DNA of 9,702 bases from JBBAEA01 sp041656175 (GCA_041656175.1 JBBAEA010000130.1:1-9702), one strand, 5' to 3'. Numbered from the stretch's first letter, positions 1-6,091 are shown. Made by a program: numbers and translations. The notes: generated by a model not told the origin, from the letters alone.

Positions 1-1635
1 ACCATCGGCTACAACGTCACTTATACAAGCGCCTGTGCTCGGGTTGCAGCGAGCGTTTTTGCGACACACGGGGTTTGTACAAGTTTTTAGCGTACCTGCA
101 ACGCAGCTGCCGCTCACGCATTTGTCGCCTTGGGTACACGCATTATTGTCGTTACAATTTCGGCCACAGGCGCCACAGTTGTAATAGTCGTTGCCCATGA
201 GGTGTATCTCACAACCGTTTGCCCAGTTCCCATCGCAGTTGCCCCAGCCCGCAACACAAGAATTACAGCTCGCCATTTTGCGTGCATTCAAATCTACTTC
301 GCAGCCGTTTGCCCAGCTTCCATCGCAGTTGGCCCTGCCAGTAGTGCAGCTTGTGCAGCCCGTCATTCCGAGCGAACTCAAGTTTACTTCACAGCCGTTT
401 GCCCAGCTTCCATCGCAGTTGCCCCAGCCCGTAACACAAGAATTACAGCTCGCCATTTTGCGTGCATTCAAATCTACTTCGCAACCGTTTGCCCAGTTTC
501 CATCGCAGTTGGCCCTGCCACTAACGCAGCTCGTGCAGCCCGTCAAATGGAGTGAACTCAAGTTTACTTCACAGCCGTTTGCCCAGTTTCCATCGCAGTT
601 TGCCCAGCCACTAACGCAGTTTGTGCAGCTCGTAACGTGGTGGTTTGCCTCGGATATTTCGCAACCGTCTCGAATGTCGTTGTTACAGTCGTAATATCTG
701 CTGGCACATGTTTCGCAATCACTCATATTTGCTTGGCTTGGGTTGATACAAATTCTGCTAAAACTGTCTAGATCGCAAGTGAGTTGATTGTCGCTACAGT
801 TGGGGGTGCACTTCCCGTCAATGCATGTGCTGGCGGGGGCGCACTGATTGCTACACACTCCACAGTGCAGGTCATTTTCGAGTAGATAAATCTCGCAGCC
901 GTCACGCATGTCCTCATTACAGTTTGCAAAACCCGCTACGCACTCATCACACGAGAGTAAGCCAATGAAGGGCATAAGGTTTTTAGCGATGCAATAGCTG
1001 CGATTATTCCTAAAGCAGTGAATTTCGTCCTCATGGCAGTTGTTAGATCCGCATACACCAGCGTTACAAAATTCGCCTTCAGGGCATTGTTGACCACAAT
1101 CGCCACAGTTCTTCTTATCATCTCCCCATACGTGTATTTCGCAGCCATCAAGCCAATCGCCGTTGCAGTTGGCATAACCTGGGGTACAGACCTCGCAAGC
1201 ATCAATATTTGTTTGTGCGCTTAAGCTCGTACAGTAGCCGCCGTTTTGTAGACAACATATTTGGTTGTCACCACAAACACCACCCTTCTGACCACAAACA
1301 CAAATTTCATTGACGCAATTTAATGGTTTTTCGCAGTCTAGATCGCTGCTACAAGTCGATACGGCTAATTGGCACTCCCCGTTAGTACACGCGTAGCCCG
1401 CCATACAATATCCAAAGCCGTTGTGATTCTTGAGCGACTCTTCGCAAAAATCCCCCGCTTTTATGCAAAATCCATCTTGACTACAATACTCATGACGCTT
1501 GCAGAAACCAAAGTCTTGGGCGCCTGCACATGGTTCACCCGCCCCTTCAACGGTTACGGGCATCTGAAGTTCGCAAGAAAGTGCTAAGGCAAAAACACAT
1601 AAAAGTATAATTATTGATCGCAGCTTCAGTTTCAT
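1..1635 (-). CDS. Cysteine-rich repeat lipoprotein, 3' end outside window (paralog of the gene at 2074-3789)
   Basis: I translated the minus strand from 1635 to base 1 and found 545 codons with no stop, so the gene is cut by the window edge. By alignment to its paralog it should need about 115 more codons. The N-terminus has a short basic start, a hydrophobic stretch and a lipobox-like ALSC ending at Cys21, followed by Glu. This predicts an exported lipoprotein; the -3 Ala is weaker than the usual Leu. The mature part is cysteine-rich throughout. Residues 326-475 are five back-to-back 30-residue units ending in NCDGxWANGC; the paralog has two. After them come NCGACG and a segment identical to the paralog. 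Such repeats occur in cysteine-rich surface proteins of myxobacteria-like organisms; their function is unknown. I chose the ATG at 1635 over the one at 1641 because AGGA (1645-1648) lies 9 nt from the former and only 3 nt from the latter. Confidence 0.88.
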   Translation of the reverse strand, partial: MKLKLRSIIILLCVFALALSCELQMPVTVEGAGEPCAGAQDFGFCKRHEYCSQDGFCIKAGDFCEESLKNHNGFGYCMAGYACTNGECQLAVSTCSSDLDCEKPLNCVNEICVCGQKGGVCGDNQICCLQNGGYCTSLSAQTNIDACEVCTPGYANCNGDWLDGCEIHVWGDDKKNCGDCGQQCPEGEFCNAGVCGSNNCHEDEIHCFRNNRSYCIAKNLMPFIGLLSCDECVAGFANCNEDMRDGCEIYLLENDLHCGVCSNQCAPASTCIDGKCTPNCSDNQLTCDLDSFSRICINPSQANMSDCETCASRYYDCNNDIRDGCEISEANHHVTSCTNCVSGWANCDGNWANGCEVNLSSLHLTGCTSCVSGRANCDGNWANGCEVDLNARKMASCNSCVTGWGNCDGSWANGCEVNLSSLGMTGCTSCTTGRANCDGSWANGCEVDLNARKMASCNSCVAGWGNCDGNWANGCEIHLMGNDYYNCGACGRNCNDNNACTQGDKCVSGSCVAGTLKTCTNPVCRKNARCNPSTGACISDVVADG

Positions 1636-1644
1636 TGTCATTAT

Positions 1645-1648
1645 TCCT
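1645..1648 (-). promoter_or_regulatory. Shine-Dalgarno deciding the start of the downstream cysteine-rich lipoprotein
   Basis: AGGA on the minus strand lies 9 nt before the ATG at 1635 and 3 nt before the alternative ATG at 1641. The spacing favours 1635. The paralog also begins Met-Lys, and both proteins place the lipobox cysteine at residue 21 when this start is used. Confidence 0.6.
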
Positions 1649-1653
1649 ACTCT

Positions 1654-1671
1654 CTCTGCTATAACGCAGAG
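1654..1671 (-). promoter_or_regulatory. Leader hairpin just upstream of the ribosome binding site
   Basis: CTCTGC (minus strand) pairs perfectly with GCAGAG across a six-base loop. It ends five bases before the AGGA of the downstream lipoprotein gene. It lies inside the short leader predicted from the promoter at 1681-1709, so it could tune translation. No regulatory role can be shown from sequence. Confidence 0.45.
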
Positions 1672-1680
1672 CTACCTTGA

Positions 1681-1709
1681 AGAATAGTAAAAATTTATGA
1701 TGATTACAA
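1681..1709 (-). promoter_or_regulatory. Candidate sigma-70 promoter of the downstream cysteine-rich lipoprotein
   Basis: On the minus strand, TTGTAA (1704-1709) is followed after exactly 17 bases by TATTCT (1681-1686). Each box matches 4 of 6 consensus bases. Transcription would begin near 1675, giving a leader of about 40 nt that contains the hairpin at 1654-1671. With the terminator-like hairpins at 2004-2059, this suggests the two paralogs are transcribed separately. Confidence 0.45.
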
Positions 1710-2003
1710 GAATAAACACCGATGTATTCGTACTGTAAATTCAATTATTGTCTAGTTTAGACGAGTTTAAGGCTTAGCAGAATTATATACGAAACTTCGC
1801 TAATAATAGGTATTATAAGTATGTTATTGTAAAGAAGAACTCATTTAGTTTGCTAAACCTATGCTTTTGCACGAATCAAAGTGCTTTGGGATGCCCTGAT
1901 CGCTGCAAAAGCAGTCAAAAAGTCACTGGCGCAAACGCAGGGAACTTAAGCAAGTCTTAAGATATAAGCTAATAAAATCAATGTCTTAGATAAAAACGGC
2001 GTA
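1710..2003. other. Intergenic AT-rich stretch between the tandem paralogs
   Basis: No coding region with a plausible start and ribosome binding site is visible. The stretch is AT-rich and contains only minor inverted repeats, for example two CTTAAG sites about five bases apart near 1947-1963. It separates the terminator-like hairpins of the upstream gene from the promoter of the downstream gene. Confidence 0.5.
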
Positions 2004-2059
2004 TAAGGACGCAAGTCCTTAGACGAGCTTTGGGGCGCAAGCCCCAACAGCTCAAGTCT
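2004..2059 (-). terminator. Twin hairpin terminator region after the complete cysteine-rich lipoprotein gene
   Basis: Two hairpins lie side by side about 15 nt past the stop at 2074. The first met by the minus transcript (2021-2059) pairs TTGGGGC with GCCCCAA across a four-base loop. It extends through GAGCT/AGCTC and AGAC/GTCT with small bulges. The second (2004-2021) pairs TAAGGAC with GTCCTTA across the same four-base loop. A run of five T's on the minus strand follows about 8 nt later (1992-1996), which suits a rho-independent terminator, though the gap is longer than usual. Confidence 0.5.
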
Positions 2060-2073
2060 TTCTTGGGACGAAT

Positions 2074-3789
2074 CTAATAAGAACAATAATAGGGACAGCC
2101 AGTAATAATGGCGGCGCGTTGGCCGCTAGCGCATGCGTTAGCGTTTTCGGGAACGCATCTGTTTCCAAGTGGTGAGTATATGGGAAGGCGACAGATCTGG
2201 CGCAAGCCTCCAGCACCTGTAGGGCAGTGTGCGTTCGCATTTAAACACTTACAACGCCCCGATACGTTACTAGGTGCACAGCCTGAAGTACTTGCAGGTT
2301 CACAAACAAAGCTGCCTGAACAGGCCAGCCCGCAACCACCGCAGTGTTTTGTATTGTTGCTAATGTTTACAGAAGCGCCGCCGCAACAACGGTTAGCTAA
2401 TGCGCCACCAGCATGCGTACCATCGGCTACAACGTCACTTATACAAGCGCCTGTGCTCGGGTTGCAGCGAGCGTTTTTGCGACACACGGGGTTTGTACAA
2501 GTTTTTAGCGTACCTGCAACGCAGCTGCCGCTCACGCACTTATCTCCTTGGGTACACGCATTATTATCGTTACAATTTCGGCCACAGGCGCCACAGTTGC
2601 TATAATCGTTGCCCATGAGGTGTACCTCGCAGCCGTTTGCCCAGTCCCCATCGCAGTTGCCCCAGCCCGCGACACAAGAATTGCAACTTGCCATTTTGCG
2701 TGTATTCAAATCTACTTCGCAGCCGTTTGCCCAGTCCCCATCGCAGTTGGCGTATCCTTCTACGCATTGTTGGCAATCACTGACGTGATGGAAATTAAAA
2801 TCAACTTCGCAACCGTCTATAATGCTATTATTACAATCTTTAAAACCTTCTTTGCATACTCCGCAAGAACTCATATTAGTAGCAGATAAATCGACGCAAA
2901 CTCGCTCTAATTCACTGTAGTCACATACAGTTTCGCCTTCACTGCAGCCAGGTGTACATTTGCCGTCAATGCAAGTTGTAGCGATCGAGCAGACGTTATT
3001 GCATGCGCCGCAATTCTCGTTGTCATACCATAAATTTTGTTCGCATCCGTCGCGCAAATCTTGATTACAGTCACCATAACCAGTGCTGCAATGCTCGCAG
3101 TCATCTAAATTAATAAGCGGCATTAAGCTTTTTGCTAAACAATAAACTCGCTCATCGCGCACGCACATCAGCTCGTCATTTCTGCACTCATTCGACCCAC
3201 ACCGTCCGTTAATACATTGCTCGCCGGGCGCACAACTTGCACCACAGTCACCGCAATTATTAACGTCGTTGACCCAAACATTGACTTCGCAACCATCGCT
3301 CCAGTCATTGTTACAATTAGCAAAACCTAGCGCACATACACCACATGATTCAACGTTGCTTTGCTTATCAAATGAAATGCAATACGATTCGTCGTCGCTG
3401 TCGCTGCAGCAATGTTGATTGTCGCCACAGATCCCCGCACGCTTCCCACATGTACAAACACCGTTATTACACTTTAGCGGCGCCTCGCAATCACTATCGC
3501 GCCTACACACAAACTTCGCCAGCTGGCACTCGCCGTTTGTACACGCATAGCCCGACAAACAATAACCATAGCCATTGTGATTGCTTAGCGCGTTCTCGCA
3601 CTCATCGCCCGCTTTCGCGCACTTACCCTCGTTGGTGCAGTACTCATAACGCATACAGCGCCCAAATTCATTGCCCTGCAAACACGGCTCTCCATCCTCC
3701 TCCATCGTGATGAGCGCTTGTAACTCGCAGCCAGCAAGCAGAATACAAGCCAGAATAATTATCGAGATACAATAACTATGATGTTTCAT
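2074..3789 (-). CDS. Cysteine-rich repeat lipoprotein, complete (571 aa)
   Basis: This is a predicted secreted lipoprotein with a hydrophobic signal segment and lipobox LAGC ending at Cys21; Glu22 follows, so no inner-membrane Asp signal is seen. By my count about 81 of 571 residues are cysteine. Residues 36-90 form a paired-cysteine N-terminal part. CxCGKRxGxCGDNQxCC follows at 112-128. Several blocks of the form CxxCxxGxxxCNxDxxDGCE then alternate with NCGxCGxxC. Two 30-residue units ending NCDGDWANGC cover about 328-387. The C-terminal part (about 400-571) contains CCGG and HCGGCG motifs and ends in GCPYYCSY. The blocks resemble cysteine-rich surface proteins of Myxococcota-like bacteria; disulfide-rich rigid modules and metal binding by Asp/Asn are possible but unproven. 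A TTG start 30 bases upstream was rejected because the ATG at 3789 has GAGGGG 7 nt away and gives a proper signal peptide. Confidence 0.92.
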   Translation of the reverse strand: MKHHSYCISIIILACILLAGCELQALITMEEDGEPCLQGNEFGRCMRYEYCTNEGKCAKAGDECENALSNHNGYGYCLSGYACTNGECQLAKFVCRRDSDCEAPLKCNNGVCTCGKRAGICGDNQHCCSDSDDESYCISFDKQSNVESCGVCALGFANCNNDWSDGCEVNVWVNDVNNCGDCGASCAPGEQCINGRCGSNECRNDELMCVRDERVYCLAKSLMPLINLDDCEHCSTGYGDCNQDLRDGCEQNLWYDNENCGACNNVCSIATTCIDGKCTPGCSEGETVCDYSELERVCVDLSATNMSSCGVCKEGFKDCNNSIIDGCEVDFNFHHVSDCQQCVEGYANCDGDWANGCEVDLNTRKMASCNSCVAGWGNCDGDWANGCEVHLMGNDYSNCGACGRNCNDNNACTQGDKCVSGSCVAGTLKTCTNPVCRKNARCNPSTGACISDVVADGTHAGGALANRCCGGASVNISNNTKHCGGCGLACSGSFVCEPASTSGCAPSNVSGRCKCLNANAHCPTGAGGLRQICRLPIYSPLGNRCVPENANACASGQRAAIITGCPYYCSY

Positions 3790-3796
3790 GCTCAAA

Positions 3797-3802
3797 CCCC
3801 TC
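3797..3802 (-). promoter_or_regulatory. Shine-Dalgarno deciding the start of the complete cysteine-rich lipoprotein
   Basis: GAGGGG on the minus strand lies 7 nt before the ATG at 3789. It supports this start over the in-frame TTG at 3819, which would add ten residues in front of the signal peptide. Confidence 0.65.
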
Positions 3803-3869
3803 AGTGTAGAAGGATGCAAAATCTCTAAAACTTTAGTAAATGCTTTTACGCAGATTTGTTGAGTTTTTT

Positions 3870-3888
3870 GGGGGGCTAGATGCCCCCC
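3870..3888. repeat. G/C hairpin upstream of the lipoprotein gene
   Basis: GGGGGGC at 3870-3876 pairs perfectly with GCCCCCC at 3882-3888 across a five-base loop. A T-run immediately precedes it on the plus strand. Read from the minus strand the hairpin is followed by A's, so it is not a normal terminator in either direction. It directly adjoins the long palindrome at 3904-3996 and may belong to the same repeat element. Confidence 0.55.
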
Positions 3889-3903
3889 TACGCCCGAGCC
3901 TCA

Positions 3904-3996
3904 CGCGAGAATTCGCTAAGAGCTGGCAAATAATTTGCTCCGTCTCGGCTGTTCGCCGAGCCAGAGCAAATTATGCAGCTCTTGCGAATTCTCGCG
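3904..3996. repeat. Long imperfect palindrome (about 93 bp)
   Basis: The left arm (3904-3940) and right arm (3964-3996) are reverse complements apart from about four single-base gaps or mismatches. They share CGCGAGAATTCGC, AAGAGCTG and TAATTTGCTC. The 23-bp centre holds its own hairpin, CTCGGC/GCCGAG (3944-3949 and 3955-3960) with a five-base loop. The length and near-symmetry are far beyond a terminator. It resembles a repetitive extragenic palindrome or MITE-like element, but there is no second copy in the window to prove it is a repeat family. Confidence 0.7.
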
Positions 3997-4214
3997 CGGG
4001 GTCTCTGGCTACCCCCCTAATGTATGAACCGTCAGCGTTTACTCGTTTTCTAAAGACGCGCTTAATTTTTTTAGGAGCTTTGTTATTCACTGCTTGAGCG
4101 CAAATACCCCAGTTTAAGATCGCGACTTTCTCGCTGCTATCCATTATAGAGGGTATGCGCCAGCGTTTCAAGATGCTGTTATAAGAGAAAAACTTAGCCT
4201 TACAGGCTCAACAC
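3997..4214. other. Intergenic spacer between palindrome and tandem repeats
   Basis: Short reading frames cross this stretch, but they run into the palindrome, start with non-ATG codons or lack a ribosome binding site. I see no convincing gene, promoter or RNA. Confidence 0.4.
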
Positions 4215-4496
4215 GATTTGTTATGGTCTTTCTTGCCTTTTGTTCTTTTAAATTATTAACCACGAAAAACACGAAAACACACGAAAAATTCTTTTTATCT
4301 TATAGAACCGACTTGATTTGTTATGGTCTTTCTTGCCTTTTGTGCTTTTAAATTATTAACCACGAAAAACACGAAAACACACGAAAAATTCTTTTTATCT
4401 TATAGAACCGACTTGATTTGTTATGGTCTTTCTTGCCTTTTGTTCTTTTAAATTATTAACCACGAAAAACACGAAAATACACGAAAAATTCTTTTT
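4215..4496. repeat. 100-bp tandem repeat, 2.8 copies, with CACGAA-rich core
   Basis: Copies begin at 4215, 4315 and 4415 with an exact 100-bp period. Copies 1 and 2 differ at one base (T/G in the 'tgttctttta' part). Copy 3 differs from copy 1 by one base before it breaks off at about 4496. Each copy holds a core in which CACGAA recurs about every nine to eleven bases (4261-4288, 4361-4388, 4461-4488). A related segment in the opposite orientation follows at 4570-4610. Similar CACGAA-rich intergenic repeats occur, to my knowledge, in several unrelated bacteria; their role is unknown. The near identity shows recent duplication or strong homogenisation. Confidence 0.9.
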
Positions 4497-4569
4497 TTTA
4501 AATGCTATTATAAGATTAAAAGATACATTAGTTTTACATACCCAGCTTGATTCGTTAAAATCTTTCGAG

Positions 4570-4610
4570 CCTTTCGTGACTTTCGTGGTAAAAAAGCTTT
4601 TCGTGGTGAA
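4570..4610. repeat. Inverted partner of the CACGAA repeat core
   Basis: The plus strand carries three TTTCGTG-type motifs (near 4573, 4582 and 4599), the reverse complement of the CACGAAA motifs in the tandem repeat. The block at 4458-4610 can therefore be read as a long imperfect inverted repeat around the unique sequence at about 4497-4569. Confidence 0.55.
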
Positions 4611-4668
4611 AAATAACGCGTTAAAGCGGCGGTGTAGGATTTTAGCTCGCGATCGCTTTTGTGTTCAT

Positions 4669-4712
4669 AAAAAAAGGGACGCCCACTCTTTGGAGTAGAC
4701 GTCCCGTTTTTT
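4669..4712 (-). terminator. Bidirectional rho-independent terminator downstream of the TetR gene
   Basis: GGGACG (4676-4681) pairs with CGTCCC (4700-4705), and an inner ACTC/GAGT pair shortens the loop. Seven A's precede it and six T's follow on the plus strand, so both strands see a hairpin followed by a U-tract. It begins about 14 nt beyond the TetR stop at 4726 and is the expected end of that transcript. It would also block transcription entering from the repeat region. Confidence 0.88.
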
Positions 4713-4725
4713 GCGTATAAAATGC

Positions 4726-5448
4726 TTACTTCACGGTGAGTTTAAAGAAGAGATCTACCATAAGATTGACGACTCTTTTGTGCACATCGTGGTCGTTGAG
4801 ATCGATTTTGTAGCGTTTTAGAATATCGGCTTTTCTGGTGATGAGAGATGCGAAATAGCCTTGCGACATAAACGATGAAAGTACGAGGTTTAGCGGCTCA
4901 ACTTCCTCTTTAAAGTAACCCAACTCAACGCCTTTTTGTATCAGAGTAGAGATTTTGTCGGTGACTTTTGCTGCGGTGTCAAGAATGTCGCAATCATCCA
5001 GCGTGAAATTAAGTCCTTTCTCTTCTCTAAGTGCATTAAAATCGAGATTCGACAAATCAATGGGAACCATGGACTCCCACATGACTAAGCGAACAAAATC
5101 GATGGACTGATAGTAGAGCTCAAGGCACCAGCGCATGGTTGCGCGCGCATCATCGTGCCAGTTTCCTGTTTCGGGTAATTTTTCGTTTAGCCGTGCTTTA
5201 ATTTCATTAGCTACAGTAGCCCGGACATAGGCATAGAGTACGATTTTGGAGTCATAGAAAGCGTAAATCATGCGTTTGTTTACTTTTGCCTCTGTGGCAA
5301 TAGTATCAACACGTGAGCCGAAGTAGCCATAGGCAGTAAAACTGCGCCTCGCTGCCTGTAGCGCCGCTGCCCTCATTTCATCATTGGTCATGCTACCTTT
5401 CTTCTTCTTCTTTAGTTCTTTCTTGTTATTTTCCTCATTCTTAGCCAT
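4726..5448 (-). CDS. TetR/AcrR-family transcriptional regulator (240 aa)
   Basis: A cytoplasmic one-component DNA-binding repressor is the likely role. The N-terminus has an unusually lysine-rich tail (residues 9-17, ending KKKKKG). The TetR DNA-binding domain follows: AARRSFTAYGYFGSRVDTIA leads into the helix-turn-helix at about 45-68 (TIATEAKVNKRMIYAFYDSK, with the family's Y-x-F-x-x-K ending). The C-terminal helical ligand/dimerisation domain (about 75-240) is not similar enough to a known subgroup to name a ligand. The ATG at 5448 is preferred because GAGG (5454-5457) lies 5 nt upstream; an ATG at 5490 and a TTG at 5514 lack such a site. It is transcribed away from the lipoprotein gene at 6092 and has its own palindromic operator candidate and terminator. 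Confidence 0.93.
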   Translation of the reverse strand: MAKNEENNKKELKKKKKGSMTNDEMRAAALQAARRSFTAYGYFGSRVDTIATEAKVNKRMIYAFYDSKIVLYAYVRATVANEIKARLNEKLPETGNWHDDARATMRWCLELYYQSIDFVRLVMWESMVPIDLSNLDFNALREEKGLNFTLDDCDILDTAAKVTDKISTLIQKGVELGYFKEEVEPLNLVLSSFMSQGYFASLITRKADILKRYKIDLNDHDVHKRVVNLMVDLFFKLTVK

Positions 5449-5453
5449 AAGTG

Positions 5454-5457
5454 CCTC
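5454..5457 (-). promoter_or_regulatory. Shine-Dalgarno deciding the TetR start
   Basis: GAGG on the minus strand lies 5 nt before the ATG at 5448. No comparable purine-rich site lies before the longer starts at 5490 or 5514. Confidence 0.6.
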
Positions 5458-5515
5458 GCTCCATATCGTTTGATTGCTAGTAAACCTCATGCCCACTAGC
5501 ATAAATAAACCCAAT

Positions 5516-5536
5516 CTTTGACATTACGTGTCAAAG
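5516..5536. promoter_or_regulatory. Candidate TetR operator, perfect 8-bp arms
   Basis: CTTTGACA and TGTCAAAG form a perfect inverted repeat around a five-base spacer, 21 bp in total and 67 bp upstream of the TetR start. It sits just downstream of the candidate promoter at 5553-5581, where binding would block the polymerase. TetR-family proteins commonly bind palindromes of this size next to their own gene, so autorepression is the likely use. Confidence 0.65.
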
Positions 5537-5552
5537 ACACACAAGCCTAACT

Positions 5553-5581
5553 ATCCTGTTATGATCATTGTTTCATGTCAA
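5553..5581 (-). promoter_or_regulatory. Candidate promoter of the TetR gene
   Basis: On the minus strand a perfect -35 box TTGACA (5576-5581) is followed after 17 bases by CAGGAT (5553-5558), a weak -10 with 3 of 6 matches. The start point would fall near 5546, so the palindrome at 5516-5536 would be about +10 to +30. The -35 box itself contains TGTCAA, similar to one operator arm. Confidence 0.4.
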
Positions 5582-5934
5582 CTGTTTTTTTTTTGAGTTT
5601 TTCTCTTTTTTGTGGAATAAAAAATGAAATTTCCTAAAAGTCTTGCATAGATTGCACGTTCTTGAAATAAATTTGTATTTTAGTGAACTTTCCAAGACTA
5701 TCTTTTTTGCCTAACTGCTGGCGCGTTTTGTCGCCAAATCTCAAAGCTGAGCAAAAACCTGTGAGTATGCTAAAACAGTCAAAGACTTCAGTTTCTTTGA
5801 GCTGGAGAGTTAAATAGGGATGCAAACTGTGTCATGAGTGATTATAATGGGGCGGGCGTTGTTTCGCAGAGCCTACGCGCCATGAGTGATATATCGCATA
5901 GTGGGGTGCAAGGCAGGGCGTATCATTAAATGAG
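5582..5934. other. Intergenic region upstream of the lipoprotein gene
   Basis: AT-rich near 5582-5700 with a T-run at 5584-5593. A ten-base direct repeat CATGAGTGAT occurs at 5833-5842 and 5881-5890. Between these copies GGC/GCC and GCGT/ACGC could form a bulged hairpin at about 5851-5881. A 63-codon minus-strand frame here starts with TTG and lacks support, so I see no gene. Confidence 0.4.
5843..5848 (+). promoter_or_regulatory. Perfect -10 box TATAAT upstream of the lipoprotein gene
   Basis: TATAAT matches the consensus exactly. The -35 position, 17 bases upstream, reads ATGCAA and is poor. A TG lies two bases before the box, so it is close to, but not, an extended -10. If used, the transcript toward the gene at 6092 would have a leader of about 240 nt containing the folded element at 5935-5991. 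Confidence 0.3.
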
Positions 5935-5991
5935 AATCGGCTTTTGATGGCTAAAGTGTTTTAGCTTGCCAATCAATAAAAAATGCCGATT
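5935..5991 (+). ncRNA. Structured leader or small-RNA candidate
   Basis: Nested inverted repeats define a 57-nt fold. The outer stem is AATCGGC/GCCGATT (5935-5941 and 5985-5991). A middle TGAT/ATCA stem follows (5945-5948 and 5972-5975). The inner hairpin is GCTAAA-GTGT-TTTAGC (5950-5965). An A-rich strand lies opposite a T-rich strand. The element sits 100 bp upstream of the lipoprotein start. I do not recognise a known riboswitch class, and the call rests only on base pairing. Confidence 0.35.
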
Positions 5992-6082
5992 ATGACATGG
6001 GTGAGCAAAGAAGTTTTATCTTCGCTTGACGCATAAAGATTTAATCGAAAAAACTCTTGCTCTGAGAGCATAAATACGTTGT

Positions 6083-6088
6083 TAAGGT
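6083..6088 (+). promoter_or_regulatory. Shine-Dalgarno of the unknown lipoprotein
   Basis: TAAGGT matches the anti-Shine-Dalgarno core. It lies 3 nt before the ATG at 6092 and 6 nt before the adjacent ATG at 6095. The second methionine may therefore be the true start; the difference is a single residue. Confidence 0.55.
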
Positions 6089-6091
6089 TAT

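Noticed and set aside
130..694. Two overlapping plus-strand reading frames of 141 and 167 codons
   Set aside because: They lie opposite the 30-residue repeats of the minus-strand lipoprotein and mirror the 90-bp period. The minus frame has a signal peptide, cysteine modules and a paralog.
1900..2060. A cyclic-di-GMP riboswitch (GCAAA and GGGAAC motifs on the plus strand)
   Set aside because: The conserved core pairing and the GGACGCAAAGCC-type segment are absent, and no plus-strand gene follows.
2108..2889. Plus-strand frames opposite the complete lipoprotein gene
   Set aside because: Shadow frames of the repeat-bearing gene; no ribosome binding sites and no recognisable domain.
3790..3819. 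A longer start (TTG at 3819) for the complete lipoprotein
   Set aside because: It would place ten extra residues before a normal signal peptide, and the Shine-Dalgarno fits the ATG at 3789.
3840..4171. Short frames on both strands across the long palindrome
   Set aside because: They run through the inverted repeat, lack ribosome binding sites, and one begins with TTG; they follow from the palindrome being free of stops.
4215..4496. Tandem array as a CRISPR
   Set aside because: The whole 100-bp unit is repeated with no variable spacers, and no cas gene is present.
4423..4698. A 91-codon plus-strand frame
   Set aside because: It starts inside the third tandem repeat copy and ends inside the terminator hairpin; its Lys/Thr-rich peptide is a translation of the CACGAA repeat.
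5634..5825. A 63-codon minus-strand frame
   Set aside because: TTG start, no Shine-Dalgarno and no recognisable features; it lies in the AT-rich intergenic region.
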